This document shows, piece by piece, positions 19,878 to 33,854 of a stretch of 64,000 nucleotides of DNA. A program made the translations under genes and the position numbers. Each line of letters begins with the position of its first letter. Position 1 is the stretch's first letter. The stretch is from Lichenibacterium minor (GTDB lineage Bacteria > Pseudomonadota > Alphaproteobacteria > Rhizobiales > Beijerinckiaceae): assembly GCF_004137685.1 (NCBI RefSeq), contig NZ_QYBB01000013.1:1-64000 (forward strand), written 5' to 3'. The notes below the pieces were generated by a model. It saw only the letters and a list, made by a program, of their open reading frames with translations. It searched no databases and was not told the DNA's origin.

Positions 19878-20714
19878 GTGTCGACCCAGAAACCTCGCCC
19901 CCCCGGCCGCCGGCCCAACAGCCGGCCTTTCCCTTCCGGCGCACAGGGGCGCACGCCGCCGCGGGACGGCGACCGCGGACATCGCCCACCCCCGCCGCCG
20001 CCCGACACCGTCTACCTGTGGGGCACCCACGCCGTCGTCGAGGCGCTGGGCTCGCTGCGCCGCAAGGCGCTGCGGATCTCCGCCACCGAGGCCGCCGTGG
20101 AGCGGATCGCCGAACTCGCCGCCGACCGCGGCGTGCCGGTGTCGATCGTGCCCGGCGACGCCATATCGGCGCGGCTGCCGCGCGACGCCGTCCACCAGGG
20201 CCTGCTCCTGGAAGCGCGGCGCCTCGAGCCGATCGCGCTCGATGCCCTGCCCGACGATGGCGTCGTGCTGGTGCTCGACCAGATCACCGATCCGCACAAC
20301 GTCGGCGCCATCCTGCGCACGGCCGCGGCCTTCGGCGTGTCGGCGCTGGTCCTGCAGGACCGGCACGCGCCGGACCTGTCGGGCACCCTGGCCAAAGCCG
20401 CCTCGGGCGGGCTGGAACACGTGCCGGTGGCCCTCGTGGTCAACCTCGCCCGCACGCTCGACAAGCTCGGCGAGCGCGGCTTCTTCCGCGTGGGCCTCGA
20501 CTCGGCCGGCGACGGCTCGCTCGAAGCCATGGACCTGCCGCGCCCGCTGGCTTTGGTGCTGGGCTCGGAAGGGGACGGGCTGCGCCGATTGACCCGCGAA
20601 CGGTGCGACGCCGTCGCGCGGCTCGACATGCCGGGCCCGATCAAGAGCCTCAACGTGTCCATCGCCTGCGCGGTGGCGTTGACGGTGGCGCGCCTGAAGG
20701 CGCCCGCTCAGTAG
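19878..20714 (+). CDS. rlmB: 23S rRNA (guanosine-2'-O-)-methyltransferase RlmB (TrmH/SpoU family)
   Basis: This SPOUT-class methyltransferase modifies G2251 of 23S rRNA in the P-loop. The start is GTG 19878, giving 278 residues. A basic, Pro-rich N-terminal extension of about 45 residues precedes the substrate-binding domain, which begins VYLWGTHAVVEAL. The trefoil-knot motifs are intact: DQITDPHNVGAILRTAAAFG, LALVLGSEGDGLR and MPGPIKSLNVSIACAVAL. Its last 7 bases overlap the convergent gene at 20708-21559. Confidence 0.93.
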   Translation: MSTQKPRPPGRRPNSRPFPSGAQGRTPPRDGDRGHRPPPPPPDTVYLWGTHAVVEALGSLRRKALRISATEAAVERIAELAADRGVPVSIVPGDAISARLPRDAVHQGLLLEARRLEPIALDALPDDGVVLVLDQITDPHNVGAILRTAAAFGVSALVLQDRHAPDLSGTLAKAASGGLEHVPVALVVNLARTLDKLGERGFFRVGLDSAGDGSLEAMDLPRPLALVLGSEGDGLRRLTRERCDAVARLDMPGPIKSLNVSIACAVALTVARLKAPAQ

Positions 20715-21559
20715 GCGGTGCCGACCCCGTAGCGGTACACCACGGGCTCGCGCCGCCCCCCGCAAGCGCAACCGGCGCGCCCGTCGCGATCCGACGCGCG
20801 CGGGCCCCATCCGACATCCGCCGAGGCCGCGTAGGCGTAACGGTCGTTCGGGCTGTAGGGCGCGTAGGGGCTCGGCCCCAACGGCGGCTCCGCGAAGCGG
20901 ACGGCCAGCGGCGTTTCGGAGCGGTAAGCGGTGCCGCCCCCCGTCCCGTACACGCTCTGCGTGGCGTAGCTGCCCGTGCCCCCGTAGGTGCCCGGCTGGC
21001 CGTAGGTGCCCTGCCCCCCGTAGGTCCCCTGCCCGCCGTAGACGCCCGCGTCGCCGTAGAAGCCGGGTGCGCCGTCGCCGAAACCGAAGTCTCCGCCGAC
21101 CCCGCCGAAGCCGCCGACGACGACGCCATACCCCCGCCGTGCAGCCAGGCGACGTCGCGCCTCTCCGGCATTCGCGAAGCCGCGCCCGGCGTCGTAGCGC
21201 ATAGCGGTGGCGACGTGGCCGAAGCCCGCTCGCCCGTTGCTGAAGCCACTTCCGGAGGGCAGCGCCGTCGCGGTGTGGCCGTAGAGGGGCACGCCGCCGC
21301 GCGCGAAGCCGCCGAAGCGCGCGGCCGTGCCCGTGTGCCCGTACACGGACAGGTAGGGCCGCATGCCGGACCTCTCGTGGATCACGCCGGCGACGGGCGG
21401 CACCCCGCGTCCGCCGCCGCCGAGCGCGCCATGGGACCCGCCGCCGCGGTGAAAGGCGGCACCGCCGCCATGCCCTCCGCCGCCGGCGGAGGCGGGGACC
21501 GCGAACAGGATCGAGACCGCGGCCGCCAGGGCGACGCGATCGAAGTGGCTGGCGTGCAT
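20708..21559 (-). CDS. Secreted glycine-rich repeat protein, unknown function
   Basis: This is a 283-residue exported protein. The signal peptide ends about residue 25 (VPASA), followed at once by Gly/His-rich sequence (GGGGHGGGAAFHRGGG). Three short repeats read YGHTGTA, YGHTATA and FGHVATA. A second repeat block has a period of about 6 (GVYGGQGTYGGQGTYGQPG). The C-terminal part is Tyr/Pro/Asp-rich with one vicinal CAC. It looks like an envelope or extracellular structural protein; I recognise no enzymatic domain. Orthologues may be poorly conserved because of low complexity. Confidence 0.7.
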   Translation of the reverse strand: MHASHFDRVALAAAVSILFAVPASAGGGGHGGGAAFHRGGGSHGALGGGGRGVPPVAGVIHERSGMRPYLSVYGHTGTAARFGGFARGGVPLYGHTATALPSGSGFSNGRAGFGHVATAMRYDAGRGFANAGEARRRLAARRGYGVVVGGFGGVGGDFGFGDGAPGFYGDAGVYGGQGTYGGQGTYGQPGTYGGTGSYATQSVYGTGGGTAYRSETPLAVRFAEPPLGPSPYAPYSPNDRYAYAASADVGWGPRASDRDGRAGCACGGRREPVVYRYGVGTAY

Positions 21560-21905
21560 GCCGTGCTCCGGAACGGGACGATCCCGCGACAGCGCAATTT
21601 AGAAGATCTTCACCTCCGACCTATCCGTCGACCGAAACGTGGTTAATGCATGACTGGCTTGCGATTTGAACACGGGTCTCTTAACCTGAGCGGGTTCGAG
21701 AGTGTGGCGGTTCCGCCCCGAATCGATCTACACAGCACAGACGGGGATGGAAACGCGGGGACCTACCCCACGGCGTTCCGCTGAAGCGACCGGCGCGGCC
21801 CCAGGCCCGGATCCCGGTCCTCGCGGCGCGCCGTGGCCATGACGCCGACCCACGGCGCGGTCCCGAGCCGACCATCCCGACCGAGATCACAACGGGAGGA
21901 CCGGC
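21560..21905. other. Divergent control region of the Gly-rich gene and yjcH-actP
   Basis: About 346 bases, noticeably more A/T-rich than the surroundings. It holds a perfect 10-bp palindrome GAAGATCTTC (21602-21611) and a weak -35/-10 candidate on the plus strand (TTGCGA, 17 bases, TAACCT near 21670-21700). The strong ribosome-binding site GGGAGG sits just before the ATG at 21906. No RNA gene is apparent. Confidence 0.45.
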
Positions 21906-22232
21906 ATGCTCGACAAACAGAGCGCAGCGACGATCGACGATACGGACCGCATCATGCGGGATCCGGCATTCCAGGCCCTGGTCAAGGAGCGCACGAGCTT
22001 CGGCTGGACGATGTCGATTGCCATGCTGGTGGTGTATCTCGCGTTCATCTTCCTGGCCGCCTTCGGCAAGGGTTTCATGGCCTCGACGATCGCGGGCTCC
22101 TTCATCTCCTGGGGGATCGTATTCGGCGTGTTCACGATCGTCTTCGCCTTCGCGTTGACCGGCATCTACGTGTCGCGCGCCAACGGGCGTTTCGACGACC
22201 TCACCGCGCAGCTGAACCGGGACGCGATGTGA
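21906..22232 (+). CDS. yjcH: DUF485 membrane protein (YjcH-like), partner of ActP
   Basis: This 108-residue inner-membrane protein of the DUF485 family is almost always encoded just upstream of the acetate permease. [16 protein letters not shown] is the conserved N-terminal signature. Two hydrophobic helices follow ([17 protein letters not shown] and [20 protein letters not shown]), then a charged tail. GGGAGG lies 7 bases before the ATG. Its stop overlaps the actP start (TGATG), indicating coupled translation. Its role is presumed accessory to solute:sodium transport. Confidence 0.92.
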   Translation: MLDKQSAATIDDTDRIMRDPAFQALVKERTSFGWTMSIAMLVVYLAFIFLAAFGKGFMASTIAGSFISWGIVFGVFTIVFAFALTGIYVSRANGRFDDLTAQLNRDAM

Positions 22233-23917
22233 TGCGCCTGGCTTCCCTGTCCCTCGCCGCCGCGGCGGCCTTCACCGCCACCGCCGCCCGCGCGGCCGGC
22301 CCGGACCTCGGTCCGACGACCCAGAGCGCCACCAACTGGCCGGCGATCGTCATCTTCCTGCTGTTCGTGCTGCTGACGCTCGGCATCACCTACCGGGCGG
22401 CCCGGCAGACCAAGTCGGCCGCCGACTTCTACGCCGCCGGCGGCGCCATCTCGCCCGGCCAGAACGCCCTGGCCATCGCGGGCGACTTCATGTCGGCGGC
22501 CTCCTTCCTCGGCATCTCGGCCCTGGTCTTCACCTCAGGCTTCGACGGCCTGATCTACTCCGTCGGCTTTCTCGTGGGCTGGCCCATCGTGCTGTTCCTC
22601 ATCGCGGAGCGGCTGCGCAACCTCGGCAAGTTCACCTTCGCCGACGTGGCCTCGTTCCGCCTGGACCAGACTGCCATCCGCACCCTGGCGGCGGTCGGCA
22701 CGCTCACCGTGGTGGCCTTCTACCTGATCGCCCAGATGGTCGGGGCCGGCTCGCTCATCAAGCTTCTGTTCGGCCTGCCCTACGGCTACGCGGTGGCGAT
22801 CGTCGGCGTGCTGATGATCGTCTACGTGGCCTTCGGCGGCATGAAGGCGACGACCTCGGTGCAGGTCATCAAGGCGTGCCTGCTGCTGTTCGGCGCCACC
22901 GTCATGGCTGTCTCGGTGCTGTGGCACTACGGTTTCAACTTCAACGCCATCCTGGCCGACGCCGTGAAGATCCAGCCCAAGGGGCTCGCCATCCTGGGGC
23001 CGGGCGGCTTCGTCGCCGACCCCGTGTCGACGGTGTCGCTCGGCCTCGCGCTGATGTTCGGCACCGCCGGCCTGCCGCACATCCTCATGCGCTTCTTCAC
23101 CGTGAAGGACGCCAAGGCGGCGCGCAAATCGGTGTTCTACGCCACGGGCCTGATCGGCTACTTCTACATTCTCACCTTCATCATCGGCTTCGGGGCGATC
23201 GTCTACCTGATGCCGGACTCGTCCTTCTACAACGTCGCGGCGGACGGCACCTACAACAAGCTGACCGGGCTCGTCGGTGGCGGCAACATGCCGGCGCTGG
23301 CGCTGTCGAAGGCCGTGGGGGGATCTCTGTTCTACGGCTTCATCGCCGCCGTGGCCTTCGCCACCATCCTGGCCGTCGTGTCCGGCCTGACCCTGGCGGC
23401 CGCCAGCGCGGTCAGCCACGACCTCTACGCCAACGTGATCGCCCGCGGGCGCTCGACGGAGCGCAAGGAGGTCCTGGTGTCCAAGGTGACGGCCGTGGTG
23501 ATCGGCTTTGTCGCCATCGGGCTCGGCTACAAGTTCGAGACGGTGAACGTGGCCTTCATGGTCGGCCTCGCCTTCGCGGTGGCGGCGAGCTGCAACTTCC
23601 CGGTGCTGCTCATGTCCCTGATGTGGCGCGGCACCACCACCAACGGTGCGCTGGTGGGCGGCGTGCTCGGCCTCGTCACCGCCGTCGGCATGGTGGTGCT
23701 GAGCAAGGGCGTGTGGGTCGCGGTCTTCGGTTACCATGACGCCATCTTCCCCTACGACAACCCGGCGCTGTTCTCGATGCCGCTGGCCTTCGCCGGCATC
23801 TACGTCGTGTCGAAGCTGGACAACAGCCGCCGTGCCCAGCGCGAACGCGCGATGTTCGAGCAGCAGTTCGTCCGCTCCGAGACCGGCATCGGCGCCGCCG
23901 GAGCCCACGCGCACTGA
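22232..23917 (+). CDS. actP: Cation/acetate symporter ActP (SSS family)
   Basis: This sodium:solute symporter takes up acetate and similar short monocarboxylates. It is 561 residues long, with a cleavable signal peptide ([21 protein letters not shown]) and about 13 membrane segments. Conserved SSS stretches include [37 protein letters not shown] and [19 protein letters not shown]. The C-terminal tail is cytosolic, with an Arg/Glu helix. It is cotranscribed with the DUF485 gene and followed by a terminator hairpin at 23937-23961. Confidence 0.95.
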   Translation: MRLASLSLAAAAAFTATAARAAGPDLGPTTQSATNWPAIVIFLLFVLLTLGITYRAARQTKSAADFYAAGGAISPGQNALAIAGDFMSAASFLGISALVFTSGFDGLIYSVGFLVGWPIVLFLIAERLRNLGKFTFADVASFRLDQTAIRTLAAVGTLTVVAFYLIAQMVGAGSLIKLLFGLPYGYAVAIVGVLMIVYVAFGGMKATTSVQVIKACLLLFGATVMAVSVLWHYGFNFNAILADAVKIQPKGLAILGPGGFVADPVSTVSLGLALMFGTAGLPHILMRFFTVKDAKAARKSVFYATGLIGYFYILTFIIGFGAIVYLMPDSSFYNVAADGTYNKLTGLVGGGNMPALALSKAVGGSLFYGFIAAVAFATILAVVSGLTLAAASAVSHDLYANVIARGRSTERKEVLVSKVTAVVIGFVAIGLGYKFETVNVAFMVGLAFAVAASCNFPVLLMSLMWRGTTTNGALVGGVLGLVTAVGMVVLSKGVWVAVFGYHDAIFPYDNPALFSMPLAFAGIYVVSKLDNSRRAQRERAMFEQQFVRSETGIGAAGAHAH

Positions 23918-23936
23918 GGTTCGAGTCGGCATCGGG

Positions 23937-23961
23937 GGACGGCGCCTTTCGGGCGCCGTCC
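23937..23961 (+). terminator. Terminator hairpin after actP
   Basis: A perfect 10-bp stem (GGACGGCGCC / GGCGCCGTCC) with loop TTTCG lies 20 bases past the actP stop and is followed by TTCCC. The U-tract is short, so termination strength is uncertain. Confidence 0.6.
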
Positions 23962-24013
23962 TTCCCGCGCCGGGCCCGGCCGCGAAAGCCGCTGGGCGAG
24001 CGACACGGAACGA

Positions 24014-24046
24014 GAAAGGGCGCGCATCTCACGATGCGCGCCCTTT
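24014..24046 (-). terminator. Long hairpin terminator distal to lon
   Basis: A 13-14-bp stem (GAAAGGGCGCGCAT / ATGCGCGCCCTTTC) encloses a 6-base loop. On the minus strand it leads into TCGTTCCG, the tail also seen after glyS. It lies about 165 bases beyond lon's own hairpin with no recognisable gene between, so it looks like the terminator of a lost or unrecognised transcript. It could also back up actP from the other side. Confidence 0.65.
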
Positions 24047-24210
24047 CACTTACTCGGCCCCTCAGAAAAGCAGTGCCGGCGATCGACCGTCCCCATCGCC
24101 GGCCAGCGCGGCGGCATGCACCGATGCCGTCGAGATGACATCGGCGACCGACGGGACAGGTCGCGGCCGCAGGCCGTGAACCGGCAGCGCCGCGACCGCA
24201 AGCCGGACGT

Positions 24211-24238
24211 GAAGCCGCGCGCCGAGGCGCGCGGCTTC
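24211..24238 (-). terminator. Hairpin directly after lon
   Basis: A perfect 13-bp GC-rich stem (GAAGCCGCGCGCC / GGCGCGCGGCTTC) with a 2-base centre begins 4 bases past the lon stop. There is no U-run after it on the minus strand, so it may stabilise the 3' end or pause RNA polymerase rather than terminate fully. Confidence 0.5.
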
Positions 24239-24242
24239 AAAC

Positions 24243-26666
<2,424 letters not shown>

Positions 26667-26947
26667 GCTGCATCCTGTCGGGAGTGAGACGCACGCCGGC
26701 GCTTCTCCTGAAGCCGCCGTCGGTCGATCGGCCCCCTTCGCGACCTCCGCCCGCCGCCCAAGCCCGGGGTCGGGCGGAGGCGGCAGTCGACGATCAGGAA
26801 GGGACCCTTCGCCGCCGAAACGCCTGGCAAGTTCCACACCGCCACACGGACCTGCGACACGCCACGGGGCCAAAGGTCTGCACCCCGGGGCACGAGGCGA
26901 CCGGATCGGGCGGTGGAAGCCGCCCCGTCGCCGATGCCCTGATGGGA

Positions 26948-26976
26948 AGATGGCGGTCACCCAACCGTCATTCAAG
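26948..26976 (-). promoter_or_regulatory. Predicted sigma-32 (RpoH) promoter of lon
   Basis: On the minus strand CTTGAA (26976-26971) is followed after 15 bases by CGCCATCT (26955-26948). The sigma-32 consensus is CTTGAAA, 13-17 bases, CCCCATNT, so the match is good at both boxes. Lon is heat-shock controlled in many proteobacteria. The predicted start near 26940 leaves a leader of about 270 bases, longer than usual. Confidence 0.5.
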
Positions 26977-27031
26977 CTTTATCGCGGGCCGGCCGAAGCC
27001 CTGTCCCGCTTCGGGCAAGCCCCGAACGGCG

Positions 27032-27061
27032 AAGGGCGGGACCGTCGCCGGTCCCGCCCTT
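27032..27061 (-). terminator. Terminator after clpX
   Basis: A perfect 12-bp stem (AAGGGCGGGACC / GGTCCCGCCCTT) with a 6-base loop starts 12 bases beyond the clpX stop. The terminal T residues of the stem supply part of a short U-tract. Confidence 0.7.
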
Positions 27062-27073
27062 CCGTCCGATCCG

Positions 27074-28354
<1,281 letters not shown>

Positions 28355-28411
28355 TGTCGTCTCCACTCCGACCCGCTTCGCGCCGGGCGCGACTCGAATC
28401 ATTCCTAGAAA

Positions 28412-28429
28412 TTAGCCGCGGCCGGCTAA
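28412..28429. repeat. Inverted repeat upstream of clpX
   Basis: TTAGCCG and CGGCTAA flank a 4-base centre, an 18-base near-palindrome about 60 bases before the clpX ATG. The arrangement suits an operator for a dimeric regulator or a short hairpin, but I know of no regulator with this site. Confidence 0.35.
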
Positions 28430-28523
28430 CGAAAGGTGCACCACGTGGAAGGTCGCGATGTCGCATCGCGCGCCCTTCCCCGGGCCGACCCTCGGAAGCC
28501 ACCACAGCTTTTCGGCGAGATCA

Positions 28524-28549
28524 AGCCGGGGCCGGCGGCGTGGCCCCGG
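28524..28549 (-). terminator. Hairpin after clpP
   Basis: A 9-bp stem (GCCGGGGCC / GGCCCCGGC) with an 8-base loop lies 8 bases past the clpP stop, followed on the minus strand by TTGATCTC. The U-tract is weak; partial read-through into clpX is likely. Confidence 0.5.
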
Positions 28550-28557
28550 CGCCGGCC

Positions 28558-29187
28558 TCACTTCGCGTCGGTCGATTCCACGCGCACCGTTTCGACCTTG
28601 TCGATGATGCCGAAGGCCTGGGCTTCGTCGGCGGTCATGAAATGGTCGCGGTCGAGGGTGCGCTCGATCGTCTCGTAGTCCTTGCCGGTGTGCTTGACGT
28701 AGATCTCGTTCAGCCGGCGCTTGATCTTGGTGATGTCCTCGGCGTGGCGCAGGATGTCGGACGCCTGCCCCTGGAAGCCGCCGGACGGCTGATGCACCAT
28801 GACGCGGGCGTTGGGCAGCGCGTAGCGCATCCCGGCCTCGCCGGCGCAGAGCAGGAGCGAGCCCATGGAGGCCGCCTGGCCGACGCAGAGCGTCGACACC
28901 TTCGGGCGGATGAACTGCATCGTGTCGTAGATGGCCAAGCCCGCCGTCACCACGCCGCCCGGCGAGTTGATGTAGAGCGAGATTTCCTTTTTCGGGTTCT
29001 CGGCTTCGAGGAACAACAGCTGGGCGATCACCACGGACGCCATGTTGTCCTCCACCGGCCCGGTGAGGAAGATGATGCGCTCGCGCAGCAGGCGCGAATA
29101 GATGTCGAAGCCCCGCTCGCCGCGGCTGGTGTTCTCGATCACCTGGGGGATGAGGTAGTTGTTGTACATCGCGATCGGATCCTGCAT
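28558..29187 (-). CDS. clpP: ATP-dependent Clp protease proteolytic subunit ClpP
   Basis: This is the self-compartmentalised serine peptidase that assembles as a tetradecamer with ClpX or ClpA. It has 209 residues. The catalytic triad is Ser107 (GQAASMGS), His132 (VMVHQPSGG) and Asp181 (LDRDHFM), each 10 residues further along than in mature E. coli ClpP. The start ATG 29187 ([16 protein letters not shown]) follows a GAGGA ribosome-binding site; the longer frame upstream is non-homologous. It lies between tig and clpX, the classical proteostasis order. Confidence 0.98.
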   Translation of the reverse strand: MQDPIAMYNNYLIPQVIENTSRGERGFDIYSRLLRERIIFLTGPVEDNMASVVIAQLLFLEAENPKKEISLYINSPGGVVTAGLAIYDTMQFIRPKVSTLCVGQAASMGSLLLCAGEAGMRYALPNARVMVHQPSGGFQGQASDILRHAEDITKIKRRLNEIYVKHTGKDYETIERTLDRDHFMTADEAQAFGIIDKVETVRVESTDAK

Positions 29188-29283
29188 CGGACCGGTCCTC
29201 TTCCCTGTCAGCGGCCCCGGAGCGCCCGTCGATCGGGCGGGATTGCCAAATCGGACGGTGACGCGCTCCCGCTCAAAACCCTG

Positions 29284-29326
29284 AACCCCACCCGCCCGGA
29301 TCCGTGCGGTCCTGGCGGGTGGGGTT
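29284..29326 (-). terminator. Terminator after tig
   Basis: A perfect 13-bp stem (AACCCCACCCGCC / GGCGGGTGGGGTT) with a 17-base loop lies about 70 bases past the tig stop. On the minus strand it is followed by CAGGGTTTTGAG, a displaced T-tract. Confidence 0.6.
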
Positions 29327-29395
29327 CCGGTGGCCATGCGTCGAATATATGTCCGCTCCGGCGGAGCGCAACATGCGTCCCGCCGGCGGAAAGCG

Positions 29396-30826
29396 TCAGC
29401 CTTCGGAGCCGGTCGGCTCGGAGGCGGCGTCCTCGCTGCCGATCTGCGGCGCGGGAGCCGATTTCGGCGCGCCGTCCTCGTCGTCCTGCGGCTTGAACAG
29501 CTCCTCGCGCGACACGGTGCGCTCCGTCACCTTGGCCTGGCCGACGATGTGGTCGACGACCTTCTCCTCGAACAGCGGCGCCTTGATCTCGCCCAGGGCC
29601 TGCGGGTTCTTGGTGTAGTGCTCCCAGACGGCCTTCTCCTGGCCAGGATACTGCCGCGTCAGCTCGACCAGCGCCTTGCCGACCTCGGAATCCTCGACCT
29701 TGATGCCGGCCTTCTCGCCGACTTCGGCGAGCACGAGGCCCAGGCGCACGCGGCGCTCGGCGATGCGGCGATATTCCGCACGCGCCGCCTCTTCGGTCGT
29801 GTCCTCGTCGGCGAAGCTCTTGCCCGAGCGGCCCTGCTCGCTCTGCACCTGCCGCCAGATGTTGTCGAACTCCTGGGCGACGAGGCCTTCGGGCAGCTCG
29901 AAGCTGTAGCGCTTGTCGAGCGCATCGAGCAGCGAGCGCTTGATGCGGTCGCGCGACGCGCGGGAGAAGTCCTCCTGCATGCGGGTGCGGATCGCCTCGC
30001 GCAGCGCGTCGAACCCCTCGAAGCCGAAGGTCTTGGCGAAATCGTCGTCGAGCTTCTGCTCGCCCGGCGCGCCGACCTCGCGCACCTTGACGTCGAAGGT
30101 GGCGTCCTTGCCCGCCAGTTCGGCCGAGTTGTAGTCGGCCGGGAAGGTCACCGAGATGCGGCGCTCCTCGCCCGCCCGCGCCCCGACGAGCTGGTCCTCG
30201 AAGCCCGGGATGAAGGTGTTCGAGCCGAGCACGAGCGGCGCGTCCTCGCCCTTGCCGCCCTCGAACGGCACGTCGTCGACGCGGCCCTCGAAGTCGATCT
30301 TCAGGCGGTCGCCCGAGGCCGCGACGGCATCGTCGCCCTGCCGCGGCTCGTAGGAGCGGCTGCCCTGGGCCAGCGTGTCGATGGAGCGCTGGATTTCCTC
30401 GTCGGAAATGTCGGCCACCTGGCGCTCGAGTTCGAGGTCCTCGAACGAGCCGGTCTCGAAGGTGGGGATCGTTTCCACCGCCACGGTGAAGCTGAGGTCG
30501 CCCTCGGCCTCCATGGCGCGCTCCACCTCGGCCTGGTCGGACGCGAGGTCGATCTTCGGCTCGAGGGCGAGGCGGAGGTTGTTGTCCTCGACGATCTTGC
30601 GGTTGGCCTCGTTGACGGCGTTCTGCACGACGTCGCCCATGATGGAGCGGCCGTAAAGGCGCTTCAGGTGCGACAGCGGCACCTTGCCGGGACGGAAGCC
30701 GTTGATGCGGACCTTGTCCTTCATGCCGACGAGTTCGCCCTGGAGGCGGGACGCCAGATCGGCGGCGGGGAGCACGACCTTGTATTCGCGCTTCAGCCCG
30801 GAGGCGCTGATCTTGGTAACCTGCAT
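29396..30826 (-). CDS. tig: Trigger factor (ribosome-associated chaperone/PPIase)
   Basis: Trigger factor binds ribosomal protein uL23 at the exit tunnel and shields nascent chains. It has 476 residues. The N-terminal ribosome-docking loop is GFRPGKVP, followed by an FKBP-type PPIase domain ([21 protein letters not shown] to [18 protein letters not shown]). A long helical C-terminal chaperone domain comes next. An acidic, Ser/Ala-rich tail ends the protein. It is the first gene after tRNA-Leu on the same strand. Confidence 0.97.
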   Translation of the reverse strand: MQVTKISASGLKREYKVVLPAADLASRLQGELVGMKDKVRINGFRPGKVPLSHLKRLYGRSIMGDVVQNAVNEANRKIVEDNNLRLALEPKIDLASDQAEVERAMEAEGDLSFTVAVETIPTFETGSFEDLELERQVADISDEEIQRSIDTLAQGSRSYEPRQGDDAVAASGDRLKIDFEGRVDDVPFEGGKGEDAPLVLGSNTFIPGFEDQLVGARAGEERRISVTFPADYNSAELAGKDATFDVKVREVGAPGEQKLDDDFAKTFGFEGFDALREAIRTRMQEDFSRASRDRIKRSLLDALDKRYSFELPEGLVAQEFDNIWRQVQSEQGRSGKSFADEDTTEEAARAEYRRIAERRVRLGLVLAEVGEKAGIKVEDSEVGKALVELTRQYPGQEKAVWEHYTKNPQALGEIKAPLFEEKVVDHIVGQAKVTERTVSREELFKPQDDEDGAPKSAPAPQIGSEDAASEPTGSEG

Positions 30827-30981
30827 CGTCTCAGTCCTTCACAACTCGTCTCGGTGCCGTGGATCGGCGAAAGAGGGTCCCCGGGGCACGCCGCGCGCCG
30901 CGGCTCCGCCGGATGCGGTGCCGCGCGGCGGTGGCGGATGCGAGGAAGGGTCGGCGCCGGCCCGGCCGGACCCTGCCGAAA

Positions 30982-31066
30982 TGGTGCGGGCGGAGGGACT
31001 CGAACCCCCACGACGTGAGTCACTGGAACCTAAACCCAGCGCGTCTACCAATTCCGCCACGCCCGC
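30982..31066 (-). tRNA. tRNA-Leu (anticodon UAG)
   Basis: The minus strand folds as a class II tRNA. It has a 7-bp acceptor stem (GCGGGCG / CGCCCGC), D-arm with GGTAGACGC, anticodon loop TTTAGGT carrying TAG, a long variable arm, and T-loop GGTTCGAGTCC. CCA is encoded (30984-30982). Without CCA the gene is 30985-31066. The anticodon stem has one G-U pair. A promoter is predicted at 31100-31129. Confidence 0.96.
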
Positions 31067-31099
31067 CCGTCTCGCAACCGGCCAACCCGGACGCAGCGT

Positions 31100-31129
31100 C
31101 TTATCAACGCCCCCGGCGCGATGCAGCAA
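31100..31129 (-). promoter_or_regulatory. Predicted promoter of tRNA-Leu
   Basis: On the minus strand TTGCTG (31129-31124), 18 bases, then GATAAG (31105-31100). The predicted start lies about 27 bases before the tRNA 5' end. The -35 resembles those at the tRNA-Glu and tRNA-Gly genes in this window. Confidence 0.45.
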
Positions 31130-31140
31130 AAAAGTGGGGC

Positions 31141-31290
31141 TCAGCGCAGAGGTCCGCGAAAGGCCGAGACCGCGAAGGAGAAGAGCGCCCAGGCGGGCCC
31201 GGGGCCGTGGACGGCACCGGACGTGGCGCGGCCGATCGCTGCCGCGAGCGCGACCGCCGCGACGGCGGCGATGAGGGAAACGTGGCGCAT
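31141..31290 (-). CDS. Possible small membrane or secreted peptide (49 aa), hypothetical
   Basis: An open frame beginning MRHVSLIAAVAAVALAAAIG has a short basic N-terminus and an Ala-rich hydrophobic helix, like a signal or anchor. It ends FAVSAFRGPLR. The ribosome-binding site is weak (GGCGAG) and I know no family. It overlaps the predicted tRNA-Leu promoter region only at its end. It could be chance in GC-rich DNA. Confidence 0.3.
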   Translation of the reverse strand: MRHVSLIAAVAAVALAAAIGRATSGAVHGPGPAWALFSFAVSAFRGPLR

Positions 31291-31524
31291 GGACGGGCTC
31301 GCCGAAACGGGACGGCGAAGCGCCGCGAGCCGGCGCGGGCGCAAGGTCGGGGCCGGGCGGGCCCGTCCCGGACCGGGACGCCCGGCGGCGGGCGCCCCCT
31401 GCCCCCCAAGTCGAGCGGGCCCCCGGCGGAAGCCGATCGCCTGCGACCGCCCCGTCCCGATCCGGGACGATGCGCGCGGCGGCCCCGCCGGCGGGCCTCG
31501 CGACCCTTCCGGCCGCGGCCGGGA

Positions 31525-33640
<2,116 letters not shown>

Positions 33641-33646
33641 CCCTTC

Positions 33647-33680
33647 CCGCGCGGCGCCGGCCCTTGCGCGGGCCGCGCGG
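33647..33680 (+). other. Hairpin in the glnB-glnA spacer
   Basis: A 9-bp stem (CCGCGCGGC / GCCGCGCGG) with a 16-base loop starts 7 bases past the glnB stop. It lacks a U-tract. It could attenuate read-through from glnB to glnA or protect a processed transcript end. Confidence 0.35.
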
Positions 33681-33854
33681 GGGCGGGTAGGCATCCGGCC
33701 GAGGGTCGCGAGACCGGCTCCGCGTCGCCGAGCCGCCTCGACCAGGACGCTCGGATCTCGACGCGTGTTCCGCCCGCCCGCCGCCCGTTCCGCGGAAGCC
33801 GGGAAAGCGGGACATGGCCGGGGTCCTCCCCGCGCGCCCGCACCGGAGCACAGC

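Larger units (their letters stand above)
26667..27073. other. clpX-lon intergenic region
   Basis: About 407 bases hold the clpX terminator (27032-27061), a predicted sigma-32-type promoter (26948-26976) and a long lon 5' leader of roughly 270 bases. Open frames across the leader are Arg/Pro-rich and lack family features. Confidence 0.55.
31067..31524. other. Intergenic region with the tRNA-Leu promoter and a possible small ORF
   Basis: About 458 bases between tRNA-Leu and the NAD(P)HX repair gene. It holds the tRNA-Leu promoter (31100-31129) and a 49-codon minus-strand frame (31141-31290) with a plausible membrane segment. The rest (31291-31524) is very GC-rich and I see nothing definite in it. 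Confidence 0.45.

Noticed and set aside
21602..21611. GAAGATCTTC palindrome as a regulator site for yjcH-actP
   Set aside because: A single 10-bp palindrome about 300 bases from the gene is not enough to claim an operator.
24047..24210. Roughly 60-codon frame after lon ending in a TGA near 24072
   Set aside because: The residue pattern looks coding, but no ATG, GTG or TTG lies near its beginning, so I did not list it as a gene; kept only as part of the lon downstream finding.
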